From: Streptomyces profundus
GTDB lineage: Bacteria; Actinomycetota; Actinomycetes; Streptomycetales; Streptomycetaceae
Assembly (NCBI RefSeq): GCF_020740535.1
Contig: NZ_CP082362.1
Span: 4,462,501 to 4,526,500 of the forward strand
Direction: 5' to 3'
Length of the DNA: 64,000 bases
Shown here: positions 53,346-62,275 of the stretch, in pieces
Layout of the letters: the number at the start of each line of letters is the position of its first letter
How positions within the stretch are numbered: the stretch's first letter is position 1
Notes under the pieces: generated by a model
Databases searched by the model: none
What the model saw: only the letters and a program-made list of their open reading frames with translations
What the model was told of the DNA's origin: nothing
Made by a program: the position numbers and the translations under genes

Positions 53346-53854
53346 TCGCTCGCCGCCGGTCGCTGAACCGCGGTCGCTGAACCGCTGAGCACCACCCCAA
53401 GGCCCCGGCCGGGGCGGGGCGCCACCTCCAGGGCCCCCACCCCGCGTCCGGGGCCACCCCTGTCCCGAACCGGCCGCGCCGGGAGGCCAACCCGGCCAGG
53501 CCGCCAGCTCCGCACCGTCGAGACAGCTGAACAGCGCCCAGTCCCGAAACGCCACGGCCGCCCACCATCGGGAGGTCGGTGGGAACTGAAGTTGGCCGGA
53601 TTCCGCGCGCGGTCCGACGCGGGTGAGGACGTGCCTGGTGTCACACCGCCCCCAGTGTGCGCCCGCTGTCGAGAATCCACCCGAAGACCCTCTCGGCTAC
53701 CCACCGACGCCCGGGCTATCCATGGGACTGAGAGGGCGGCGGACGCGATTCCGCCCGATGTTCGAATTCCCGTCGTGGTTCCGGCGTGGGCTAGCTCAGA
53801 AAGTTGTCGCCATGCCATGCTCGCAACAAAGGGCCTAGCCGGCGGGAGGCGCTG
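53346..53854. other. 509-bp region after the glucanase-like gene
   Basis: It begins with a perfect 14-bp tandem repeat, CGGTCGCTGAACCG (53357-53370 and 53371-53384). A GC-rich structure follows, in which GGCCCCGG (53401-53408) can pair with CCGGGGCC (53448-53455), a likely terminator. The rest carries the AfsR-like gene's upstream region and GGAGG at 53845. I see no supported gene. Confidence 0.5.
53401..53455 (+). terminator. putative terminator after the glucanase-like gene
   Basis: An 8-bp perfect outer stem (GGCCCCGG/CCGGGGCC) encloses further GC-rich pairing, about 55 bases past the stop. Confidence 0.45.
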
Positions 53855-56800
53855 GTGGAGTTCCACGTGCTCATGCTGGGGACGGTTGAGCTGCACTATG
53901 GCGAAAGGCGCAGTTCCCTGGGTTCGGCCAAGGAACGCCTGGTACTCGCGGCACTTGCCTGGGATGTGGGTCAACTGCTCAGCGCCGAAACCCTGATCCA
54001 CCGGGTGTGGGACGACGCTCCGCCGCCAAGCGCCCGGGAGGGCATACGCACCTACGTCTCCCGTATCGGCAGGAGGATGCGCGCCCTCACGGATTCCCCC
54101 ACCAGCACGGTGCGGGGCAGGATGCACACCTACACCCTGGACGCCGATCCCGAAACGATCGATGCGCGGCGATATTTGAGCATGACCGAACAAGCTCGCG
54201 CTTTTACGGACAGCGGCAGTGTTGGCGAGGCCACAAAACTCCTCGGTGAGGCGACCCGATTATGGCGCGGGGATCCCCTGGCCGGTCTCAAGGGTCGGTG
54301 GCCCGAACGCGTCCGCGCGACGTTGCGTGAGAAGCGCCTCGGCGTGCTCCTGCTGCGCAGTCGCATCAGCCTGCTCCGGGGCGAGTTCAACGAGGTCATC
54401 GGCGAGCTTGAACCGCTGGCAGACGCGCGCCCCGAGGATGAGGCCCTGGTCGAGCATCTGGCGCTCGCGCTCCTTGGCGCGGGACGCGCCCTCCAGGTGG
54501 AGCGGCTGCTCCGCCGCACTGAACGCGCGCTGATCGAGGACCTTGGTACGGACCTGGGCGAACGCCTGCTCCGCGTCCGTGCGGCCGTCCGCGACCGGAC
54601 GCCCCTGTCCGAACTCCTCGCCGCACTCGGCCACGGTCCCCAACCCTCCCTCCGGATCTCCCCGGCGGTCAGCAACCTGCCCAGCGACACGGACTGGGTG
54701 GGCCGCCGGGACGAGATCGACAAGCTGCTGGCGATGATCAAGGGATCGGGAAAGCAGCGGCCGTCGAGTGTGCTCGTATCGGCCATCGGCGGCATGGGAG
54801 GTGTGGGTAAGACCGCACTCGCTGTGCATATCGCGCACCAGGTCAAGGCATCTTTTCCCGATGGCCACATCATGATCGATCTGCGTGGCTATGACGCCCA
54901 CCAGAAACCCCTCGACACCACGAGAGCACTCACCGAGCTCCTGCATCTTCTGGGTCTTTCGGCACAGCAAATCCCCGCAGACCAGGCCCAGTTGACGGCA
55001 ACCTGGCGATCCGTACTCAGCTCTCGACGGGCTCTCGTCATCCTGGATAACGCGTCCGGCCCCGAACAGGTGAGCCCTTTGCTTCCTGGCGCCTCGGAGT
55101 CCTTGTTGATCATTACAAGCCGCCGGCATCTGGCCGCGGTGAGCGTCGCCCGACCTCTCTCGTTGGACACGCTCTCCGACCGCGACTCCATCGAGCTATT
55201 CCAAGATCGGGTTGGGCCGGATCGCGAGCCAAGTCCCAGGGAAGCGGCGAAGATTGCTCAGTTGTGCGGCAACTTGCCGCTGGCCGTGGAGATCGCCGCC
55301 AGTAGATTTCTGACGCACTCATCCTGGAGCGTCGACGATCTTGTTCAGCAGTTGGATCGGGCGAGCGGCCGAACGAGGGAACTCCACGACGGAACGCGGG
55401 ACATAGAGAAGGTGTTCGCCCTCTCGGTTCAGGATCTGTCCCCTGAGGAGCGCCGCCTGTTCAGGCGCCTCGGGCTTCATATCGGACCCGCCTTCGGGCC
55501 ACACGCAGCCGCCGTACTCGCTGACCTGCCAGTCGAGTTGACCGAAAGATCGTTGGAGAAACTTCTCCATGCGCATCTTCTGAACGAACCTGGTTCGCAC
55601 CGCTACCGCCTCCACGATCTGCTGGCCGACTACGCGCGCACCCTGGTGGCGGCCGAGGAGTCGCAGGACGCCGTCGCGCGGCTGCTCGACGCGTACCTGC
55701 ACGTCGCTGACCGGGCCGATCGCCTAGCCTTCCCCTACCGCTGCCGCATCGCCGTCCCCGAGAGCGATCACCCGGCCCCGCCGGCCGGCTGGTTGGACGA
55801 GACGGATGCGAACGGCTGGTTCATGTCCGAGTCCTCGAACCTCCTGGCGATACTCGAATATCTCCGGAGTAGAGGGGATCACGGCCGAAGCGCGCTGTTG
55901 GTCCATGTACTGGGTGGTTTTCTCACCACCCAGGGCTACCTGGCGACGGCACGGCCGTACGTGGCCGAGGCCGTGGATTACTGGCACGGAGCCGGCGACG
56001 GCCACGCGGAAACCCGCGCGTTGATCGATCTGGCGACCCTCGGCACCCACGCGGGCGAGTCACAGGAAGCGGTTTCCGCAGCGGACACTGCGTTGGCCTT
56101 GGCGCGAATGCGCGGAGACCGCGAGGCGGAGGCAGAGGCGGTGTATCAGCTCGGCTTCAGTTACTACTCCTCCGGAAGGAACCGAGAAGCTCTACCGATA
56201 CAGGAGCGGGCCGTCGAACTCGCTATGCGTCTGCCGGATACTCTTCGGCAGGCGCGCGGGCACAACCTTTTGGGTGTCATTCATCTGGGGCTCGGGAACT
56301 TGAATGAGGCATCCATTAGCTTTAACGCGTTCCTGGAAGGCTCCCTTGCCGCTGGATACAAAAGAGGGGTCGTTGCGGCCCTGCAAAACCTGGCCGAGCT
56401 CTTCAGGACTCGGCAGGAGTATGAGAAGGCGCTTGACTACTTCAGAAAAGCGATGGCGCTTGAGCCTGAGAGTACACGTTTGGACAGGGCGACCTTGCGG
56501 CTGAATATCGCGCACACCCTTCTTGACGCCGGTGATTTATCCGCATCTCTCGATGGATATCGTGAGGTGCTGCCCATGCTCAGATACATGGAGTTCAAGA
56601 GGGGCGAGTGCGCGGCGCTCAACGGGATAGGCAGGGCACTCCAGAAGCTGGGAAGGCATGAGGAGGCCATCCCGCAGCACATGGCCTCCCTGGCGCTGGC
56701 CCGCCAGATCAACGCCTCCAAGGAGGAGGCCGGAGCCCTCCGTGGCCTGGGGCTGGGCGCGCTCGCCAGAGGGCAGCGCGAGCAGGCAGTCGGATACCTC

Positions 56801-56917
56801 GAAGAGGCGCTCACCCTCCTGCGGCGACTTGGGGCGCGCGCAGAAGAAGCCGAAGTGTCTCGCCTTCTGACGGAAGCAGAGTACTCGGGGATTACTCTGC
56901 CGAGCGGTCGCGGTTAG
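53855..56917 (+). CDS. AfsR-like SARP regulator (OmpR-type DNA-binding, BTAD, NB-ARC, TPR) with two TTA codons
   Basis: A 1020-residue regulator. Residues 1-100 form the winged-helix DNA-binding domain (LGTVELHYGERRSSLGSAKERLVLAALA, GIRTYVSRIGRRMRAL). About 100-250 is the BTAD. An NB-ARC ATPase has Walker A GGMGGVGKTALA near 309-320 and Walker B RRALVILDNA. About 690-1010 is a TPR array (AVYQLGFSYYSSGRNREALPIQ...). The family activates specialised metabolism. GTG 53855 has GGAGG 5 bases upstream. In-frame TTA codons at 54260 (residue 136) and 56537 (residue 895) make it a candidate for bldA-dependent translation. Codon use is less GC-biased than in most neighbours. A small peptide gene follows. 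Confidence 0.93.
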   Translation: MEFHVLMLGTVELHYGERRSSLGSAKERLVLAALAWDVGQLLSAETLIHRVWDDAPPPSAREGIRTYVSRIGRRMRALTDSPTSTVRGRMHTYTLDADPETIDARRYLSMTEQARAFTDSGSVGEATKLLGEATRLWRGDPLAGLKGRWPERVRATLREKRLGVLLLRSRISLLRGEFNEVIGELEPLADARPEDEALVEHLALALLGAGRALQVERLLRRTERALIEDLGTDLGERLLRVRAAVRDRTPLSELLAALGHGPQPSLRISPAVSNLPSDTDWVGRRDEIDKLLAMIKGSGKQRPSSVLVSAIGGMGGVGKTALAVHIAHQVKASFPDGHIMIDLRGYDAHQKPLDTTRALTELLHLLGLSAQQIPADQAQLTATWRSVLSSRRALVILDNASGPEQVSPLLPGASESLLIITSRRHLAAVSVARPLSLDTLSDRDSIELFQDRVGPDREPSPREAAKIAQLCGNLPLAVEIAASRFLTHSSWSVDDLVQQLDRASGRTRELHDGTRDIEKVFALSVQDLSPEERRLFRRLGLHIGPAFGPHAAAVLADLPVELTERSLEKLLHAHLLNEPGSHRYRLHDLLADYARTLVAAEESQDAVARLLDAYLHVADRADRLAFPYRCRIAVPESDHPAPPAGWLDETDANGWFMSESSNLLAILEYLRSRGDHGRSALLVHVLGGFLTTQGYLATARPYVAEAVDYWHGAGDGHAETRALIDLATLGTHAGESQEAVSAADTALALARMRGDREAEAEAVYQLGFSYYSSGRNREALPIQERAVELAMRLPDTLRQARGHNLLGVIHLGLGNLNEASISFNAFLEGSLAAGYKRGVVAALQNLAELFRTRQEYEKALDYFRKAMALEPESTRLDRATLRLNIAHTLLDAGDLSASLDGYREVLPMLRYMEFKRGECAALNGIGRALQKLGRHEEAIPQHMASLALARQINASKEEAGALRGLGLGALARGQREQAVGYLEEALTLLRRLGARAEEAEVSRLLTEAEYSGITLPSGRG

Positions 56918-57145
56918 CGGTCCGCCTTCAGCGTTACCGGGGCACGCTTGCCCAGGGCGACTCCTGACCTGAGTCGGTCAAACCCGGGCGGCTCCGAAGA
57001 TGGCCCTACGGGTCCTCCACTGCCAAAGGTTCGCCCGAGTTTGACGCGCGCCGATCGGGCAGTTAAGGATGGGCGGCCCACCCCCGCAGTCGGACCAAGA
57101 CTGACGGCGGTGTTCACGTAGAGAACGATTCTGAGGAGCAATCGC

Positions 57146-57385
57146 GTGGACTACGCGGTTCTGCCATTGATCCTGCTGGGCCCCGGCTATCCCCACGCGG
57201 ACGCCGTGGCTCCTGCCCCGACTCCGGCCGTCATATCGGAACTCCCGGAGCAGCAGTCGCAGGTAGCGGATGACGGGTTCACCACCCAGGAAATTTGCAT
57301 CGTACTCGGCGACACAAAGTTCCTCACGCGGATCGTGCCCAGCGAATCCGATGACCCGATGTCTCCCAGTAATTGGGCGGTGTGA
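57146..57385 (+). CDS. 79-residue hypothetical peptide downstream of the AfsR-like gene
   Basis: GTG 57146 has GAGGAG 7 bases upstream, and a perfect 12-bp terminator stem begins 18 bases after the stop, so the gene looks intact and expressed. The product starts with a short hydrophobic stretch (DYAVLPLILLGPG), passes through an Ala/Pro/Val-rich part and ends in a mixed segment (FTTQEICIVLGDTKFLTRIV). I recognise no family. It could be a small exported peptide, a peptide ligand or cofactor of the TPR regulator, or a short effector analogous in position to AfsS. Its composition is poorer in GC than surrounding genes. Confidence 0.55.
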   Translation: MDYAVLPLILLGPGYPHADAVAPAPTPAVISELPEQQSQVADDGFTTQEICIVLGDTKFLTRIVPSESDDPMSPSNWAV

Positions 57386-57402
57386 AGGTAAAATAGCGGG
57401 CG

Positions 57403-57435
57403 CCGTGGGGGACCGGTTGAGCTGGTCCCCCACGG
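57403..57435. terminator. bidirectional terminator
   Basis: CCGTGGGGGACC (57403-57414) and GGTCCCCCACGG (57424-57435) form a 12-bp perfect stem with a 9-base loop. It sits between the peptide gene and the 3' end of the decayed TetR gene and can serve both strands. Confidence 0.8.
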
Positions 57436-57445
57436 CTCTCGACGT

Positions 57446-58024
57446 TCAGGGGGTGGCAGGGTGCGGAGGCAGGTCAGGAGGATGGTGAGGTAGCGGCGCC
57501 AGTCGTTCGGGGCCATGTCGAGGGTGGTGGCGTCGACCATTCCCACGATGGCGGGGAGGTCCGCCGTCGTCACATCCTCCCGGAGGCTCCCGTCGGCGCG
57601 GGCGCGGTCTATCAGGCAGCCACAGTCCCACGTCAACGCGGCCCGCGCTGACGCCAGTTGGTCCGGTCCGAAGCCGCCCTGGCGCGTGACATCGCGGAGG
57701 CCACGGTTGTTGGCAAGCCGTTCCTGCGCGTGTCCAGGAAGGCAGCGAACGCCTCGAACACGCGCCGTCGTCCGTCAAGGCCTCGCCGGCCATCGCCTGG
57801 ATGTCGGCGAGTTCGTCGGCGAAGACCGCCTCCGCCAGGCTCGCCTTGTCGGGGAAGCGGCGGTAGACCGTGCCCACGCCGAGGCCCGCATGGTGGGGGA
57901 CATCGTTGAGCGTCGCCGACACTCCGCGATCGGCGCAGACCTCGCGGCCGGCCTGGACGACTCCCCGCCGGCTCTGCTCGGCGTCCCGCCGCAGCGGGCG
58001 CGCCTTCGGCTGATGCTCGGGCAT
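57446..58024 (-). pseudogene. frameshifted TetR family regulator
   Basis: The first frame from ATG 58024 (AGGGGAGGAG upstream) gives a good TetR helix-turn-helix (NDVPHHAGLGVGTVYRRFPDKASLAEAVF). Near 57760 the match moves to another frame (VFEAFAAFLDTRRNGLPTTVASAMSRARAAS), and near 57640 to a third (RARADGSLREDVTTADLPAIVGMVDATTL). At least two indels therefore break a gene of about 190 codons. The intact DNA-binding part could still make a truncated repressor. Confidence 0.8.
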
Positions 58025-58040
58025 CGCCCACTCCTCCCCT

Positions 58041-58065
58041 GAAGTGGATGGAGCGCATCCACTTC
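58041..58065. promoter_or_regulatory. intact TetR-type operator beside decayed genes
   Basis: GAAGTGGATG (58041-58050) and CATCCACTTC (58056-58065) are perfect inverted 10-mers around a 5-base spacer, 16 bases upstream of the TetR remnant's start. This is the size and symmetry of a TetR operator. The right half runs directly into the reading frame of the decayed SDR. Confidence 0.8.
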
Positions 58066-58708
58066 GTGTGCGAGATCGGCGATATCGCGCCCGTCGTGAA
58101 CAACCTCGTGCTCTGCGCGCAGCGTTACCGCCTCACCGGCGGTCGGGTCGAGACCTCGGAGGGCTTCGAGCACAGCTTCGCGCTCGCCTATCCGAGCCGC
58201 TATGCGCTGAGCCACGAGCTGCGGCCTGCGCTGGAGCGGTCGTCCCGGCCCGTGACCGCTAACGTCGGCACGCCAGGGCTGCTGCTCGGCCGGATCCACT
58301 GGGGCGATCTCCAGCTGACGCGAACACTACGGCGGTGCCAGGGCCACCTTGCAGTCCTTCCGAGCCATCGACCTGCTGGGGGCGGCCTATCCTCATGGCC
58401 ATCCGGACTCGCCCGTCCGCTACCTTGGCTATCACCCCGGCGTCGTCCGTACCGGCATACCGGCCGCCCAGCCGCAGCCGCTGCGAGCCCTGAGCGGGGC
58501 CTCGCTCGCGATGTTCGGTGTCAGCGTGGAGTAGTCGGTCCGGCCGCTGGTGGCCCTGCTCGACGATCCGCCGCAGGAGGGGTTCACCGCCCACCGGGGC
58601 GGCCGGCGGCTCACGGTCGACAGGCAGGCGTTCGATGCCGCGGACGCGCTGCGGCTACACCGGGAGAGCCAGGCGCCGCTGGCCGGTCCCGGGGCGCCGG
58701 AGGTGTGA
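58056..58708 (+). pseudogene. decayed short-chain dehydrogenase (N-terminus deleted, frameshifted)
   Basis: The visible part corresponds to the middle and end of an SDR: DIAPVVNNLVLCAQRYRLT (the NNAG-like region), FALAYPSRYALSHELRPALE, GRIHWGDLQLTR. It continues after a frameshift near 58325 as FRAIDLLGAAYPHGHPDSPVRYLGYHPGVVRTG, then meets a TAG at 58532 and goes on to VALLDDPPQEGFTAH. The glycine-rich cofactor loop at the N-terminus is missing; the sequence instead joins the operator. Non-functional. Confidence 0.75.
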
Positions 58709-58790
58709 GGGGTGTCCGTCGCGCGGCCGTTCGTGGTTGGTTCGGAGTGGCTTTCCGGGGTGGCGTCGTGGGGTGGTCTGTCATGGGGGC

Positions 58791-60355
58791 ATGACCAGCG
58801 GTGATACCGAACTCGGACGGGCTGTCGTCCACCGCCTATGGCGGGGAGCAGATGCTGCCGCTGACCCTCACCTACAGCGACGTGGTGGTCAGCTACACCA
58901 AGGCCGGCGGCAGCTATGTGGTGGCGAAGGAGGACTTCGGCCCCAGAGTCGCCCAAATCGCCTCCGAGGCGCTCCTGGTTCGACTATGTGGTGACAGTGG
59001 CGGTCCAGGCGGCGGCGGGCGCGGACGCGTTGTTCTCGTTGGTTCGCCTGATGGGCGACGGCTGGCCGGGGATCAACGGGCTCAAGCTGCCGGTGACGGT
59101 GCTGATCGTGCTGGTGCTGGCCTATGACAATCTCCGTGGCGTCCGGCAGGCCGGTCGGATGTTCGCGCTACCCGCCTATCTGTTCGTCGCCGCCGTCACC
59201 CTGATGCTGGTGGCCGGGCTCTGGCGGCTGGCCACCGACTCGCTGCCCCGGGCCGATGTGCACGCCGACGGCGTCCTGGAGTTGGGCACCCGGGCGACGG
59301 CCCGCTGTACGGGGCGACGGTCTTCGTGGTGCTGCGGGCCTTCGCCAACGGCGGGACCCCGCTCACCGGGCTTGAGGCCGTCTCCAACAGCGTCTCGGTC
59401 TTCCGCGAGCCACGTGGGATCAACGCGCGCAAGACGTTGATCACCATGAGCGTGCTGCTCGCCGGCATGATCCTGGCGGTGGGTCTGGCTTGCCTCGGTC
59501 ACGTACGCCGTGCCCTACCGGGACGGTAGTCCGACGGTGATCGCGCAGGAGGCCCATCTGGTCTTCGGCGACGGGGCGTTGGGCCTGGCCGGCCTGGTCT
59601 ATGTGCAGGTGGCCACGGCGCTGATCCTCTTCACTGGGGCCAACACCCCGTTCTCCGGCTTTCCGGTCCTGGCCGACTTCGTCGCCGAGGACCGGTTCCT
59701 CCCGGAGCGGTTGGCGCGGCGGGGGCAGCGGCTGGCGTTCTCCTCCGGGATCATCGCGCTGACCCTCGTCTCGGTGGTCCCGCTGCTGGTCACCGGGGCG
59801 CATGTGGAGCGGCTGGTGGCGCTGTACGCCATCGGCGTCCTCACCGGCTTCGCGATGGCGGGCGCCGGTCTCACCGTGCACCACTGGCGGGCGGGAGCGC
59901 GGCCGGCACTTCCGGCTCAAGCTGGCCGGCAACGCGCTGGCGGCCGTGGTCTCCGTCGCGGTGGTGGCGGTCTTCGCGCTGACCAAGTTCACCGAGGGCG
60001 CCTGGCTGGTCGTCGTGGTCTTCCCGATCGGCGTCTGGACGTTGATCCGGATGGACCGCGAGTACCGGCCGGAGGCGTCCGCTGCACTTGGTGGACGCGC
60101 TGGACCTGGCCGAGCTGTGCGCCCTGCGCTATGCCCATACTCTGCACCCCGAAGAACTACGCGCTGTGCACGTCGCGTTGGACCAGGCTGGGGAAGCCGC
60201 CGCACCCGCACATGGCCGAGCGGATCGCCAAGGCCGTGCGGCATCTGCCCTCGACCGCCGTCACGATCCTGCCGGTCGATGGGGGCGGCACCGCCCGTCT
60301 GGTCCACGACCACGTCGAGAGGCGTGGCGCGGGACCGGGCGAGCGGGACGGATGA
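58791..60355 (+). pseudogene. decayed APC-family amino-acid permease
   Basis: Fragments of one permease occur in order but in changing frames: DGLSSTAYGGEQM...YTKAGGSYVVAKEDFGPRVAQIA; then DYVVTVAVQAAAGADALFSL...DNLRGVRQAGRMFALPAYLF; then VLRAFANGGTPLTGLEAVSN; then LVYVQVATALILFTGANTPF...LPERLARRGQRLAFSSGII; then RLKLAGNALAAVVSVAVVAVFALTKFTEGAWLVVVVFP; then VDALDLAELCALRYAHTLHP. At least five frameshifts and some internal deletion (after STAYGGEQM) are needed. Frameshift density this high points to true decay rather than one sequencing error. Confidence 0.8.
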
Positions 60356-60429
60356 CCGGCTGGCACGACCCCGTCACGTCAACTGCCGCTGGTCGCGGGG
60401 GGATTCCCGGGAGATTGCCGCCTGTGTCG

Positions 60430-60446
60430 TTCTGCGAGTGGCAGAA
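60430..60446. promoter_or_regulatory. small palindrome upstream of the HTH gene
   Basis: TTCTGC and GCAGAA (6-bp perfect arms, 5-base spacer GAGTG) lie 91 bases before the HTH gene start. It may be an IclR-size operator; its owner is unknown. Confidence 0.4.
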
Positions 60447-60536
60447 TGGCATCACCATCTCGTGTGGGTAGGTGCCCACCTGTCCGATCGGCAGCGCATG
60501 GGAACTCGAAGTTACCCCGGAGAAGGGAGGCGTGGC

Positions 60537-61400
60537 GTGTCGGCTGGGCGTTCGGAGCCAACGGCCACGCAGCTGTTCCTCGGGGCCCGGCTCCGCCGCA
60601 TGCGGGAGGCCGCCGGCCGCTCGATGGCCGAGGCCGCTTCGGCGCTGCGGATCTCCTCGGTGGCGATGCGTCGGCTGGAGAGCGGCCATCTCATGCTGGA
60701 ACCGGCCCAGATCGCACCGCTGCTGGCGGCGTACGGCCGGGCCGAGGCCGCCGACGAGATCCAGGACGAGGTGGCGCGCGCTCGATGTCCCGGCTGGTGG
60801 GAGCGGTATCGGGAGGTGCTTCCCGACTGGCTCGCCGACTACCTCGCGCTGGAGGAACACGCCCAGATCATCCGCCTCTACGCCCCGTCCACCGTGCCGG
60901 AGCTGTTGCAGAGCCCGGGCTACGCGAAGGCGTTGCTGCGCATCCAGCACCCCGACGACGGCGCGCGACTGATCAACCGTCGACTCGAACTGCTCATCGG
61001 CCGCCAGGCCGCGCTGCGCCGCACCGCTGGCCGGCCGCCCTCCGTGTGGGCGCTGGTGGAGGAGGCGACGTTGCGCCGCCAGGTCGGCGGCCCCGCCGTC
61101 ATGCGCGATCAGATCGAGCATCTGCGGGGGCTCGCGGCGGAGTCCGGCTTCACCATCAGCGTGATGCCGCTGCACACCGCGCACGCCGCGCTGCTCTGCG
61201 GCCCGGTGCAGATGGTCCGCTACCAACCGGCGGACCTGGCCGACCGGGTGTTGTTGCGTACGCTGGACGGCGCCGAGGTCAGCGACCGGCCCGACGTCGT
61301 CCGGCAGTACCTGATGGCGTTGGACTCCGCCGCGTCCGTGCGCGACAGTCTGCCCATCACCGAGTGGATAGCCAACTGGGAGGAACGAGCCGTTGCTTGA
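60537..61400 (+). CDS. helix-turn-helix protein with DUF5753-type sensor domain
   Basis: A 287-residue protein. An XRE-type HTH lies at about residues 14-70 (LGARLRRMREAAGRSMAEAASALRISSVAMRRLESG). The rest matches the DUF5753/Scr1 domain (EEHAQIIRLYAPSTVPELLQSPGYAKALL, VMRDQIEHLRGLAAESGFTISVMPL). The start GTG 60537 has GGGAGG 6 bases upstream. Proteins of this class regulate development and usually pair with a small DUF397 gene; here the partner is a methyltransferase that overlaps it by 8 bases. Confidence 0.9.
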   Translation: MSAGRSEPTATQLFLGARLRRMREAAGRSMAEAASALRISSVAMRRLESGHLMLEPAQIAPLLAAYGRAEAADEIQDEVARARCPGWWERYREVLPDWLADYLALEEHAQIIRLYAPSTVPELLQSPGYAKALLRIQHPDDGARLINRRLELLIGRQAALRRTAGRPPSVWALVEEATLRRQVGGPAVMRDQIEHLRGLAAESGFTISVMPLHTAHAALLCGPVQMVRYQPADLADRVLLRTLDGAEVSDRPDVVRQYLMALDSAASVRDSLPITEWIANWEERAVA

Positions 61401-62208
61401 GGAACAGATCGACCCGAACAAGCCCGACCCGGCACGGGTCTACGACTGGTTCCTGGATGGCAAGACCTCCTATCCGGCCGATGAGCAGGCCGGCCAGTTC
61501 GTCGCCGGTATCTGGCCGGGGGTCAAGACCGCGGCCCGTGCCAACCGGGCCTTCATCCACCGCGCGGTGCGCTGGCTCGCCAAGGACGCGGGCATCCGGC
61601 AGTTCCTCGACATAGGCACCGGCATCCCGACGGAGCCCAACCTGCACCAGACGGCGCAGAGCCTGGCGCCGGACGCGCGGATCGTCTACACCGACAACCG
61701 GTTGATCGTGCTGCGCTATGCCGAGGCGCTGATGACCGGCACCCCCGAGGGGCGGACGGCCTATCTGCACGCCGACTTCTTCGATCCGCCCAGCATTCTG
61801 CGCAGCCCCGAACTGCGCGAGGTGTTGGACTTCTCCCAGCCCATCGCGCTGTGCCTCAACGCCCTGTTGCACTACATCGCGGACGATCCCGAGCGGGGCG
61901 TGACCGCACAGGACCTGGTCGCCGAGTATGTCCGGGCCCTGCCGTCCGGCAGTTGTCTGGTGGTCACCCATGTGACGTCCGACTTCGACCCGCCCACCTG
62001 GGACCGCATCCTCTCGGGCAACCGCGCGGCCACCGGGCAGATGGGGCAGGTGCGGACCGAGCCGGAGATCCGGCGGTTCTTCGACGGGCTTGAGCTGGTC
62101 GAGCCTGGCCTCGTTCCCCCGCAGGACTGGCGTCCCGACGGTGAGGTGCCGGCCGAGGCCACCCACGCCACCGTCTCCATGTGGGCGGGCGTGGCCCGCA
62201 AGCCGTAG
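61393..62208 (+). CDS. SAM-dependent methyltransferase, DUF574/Methyltransf_19 family
   Basis: A 271-residue protein clearly related to the one at 34535-35386: DPARVYDWFLDGKTSYPADE, GIRQFLDIGTGIPTEPNLHQTAQ, IVYTDNRLIVLRYAEALM, ALCLNALLHYIADDPERG. The start is TTG 61393 with GGGAGG 9 bases upstream, inside the end of the HTH gene. A rare start plus overlap implies low, coupled expression with that regulator. The substrate is unknown. Confidence 0.9.
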   Translation: MLEEQIDPNKPDPARVYDWFLDGKTSYPADEQAGQFVAGIWPGVKTAARANRAFIHRAVRWLAKDAGIRQFLDIGTGIPTEPNLHQTAQSLAPDARIVYTDNRLIVLRYAEALMTGTPEGRTAYLHADFFDPPSILRSPELREVLDFSQPIALCLNALLHYIADDPERGVTAQDLVAEYVRALPSGSCLVVTHVTSDFDPPTWDRILSGNRAATGQMGQVRTEPEIRRFFDGLELVEPGLVPPQDWRPDGEVPAEATHATVSMWAGVARKP

Positions 62209-62222
62209 CGCCCGGACAACAC

Positions 62223-62258
62223 ACCGGGGGCGCGCCCCGTGATGGGCGCGCCCCCGGT
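62223..62258. terminator. strong bidirectional terminator
   Basis: ACCGGGGGCGCGCCC (62223-62237) and GGGCGCGCCCCCGGT (62244-62258) form a 15-bp perfect stem with a 6-base loop, followed by TT. It separates the convergent methyltransferase and conservon operons. Confidence 0.9.
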
Positions 62259-62275
62259 TTCGTACAGGGCGGGGA

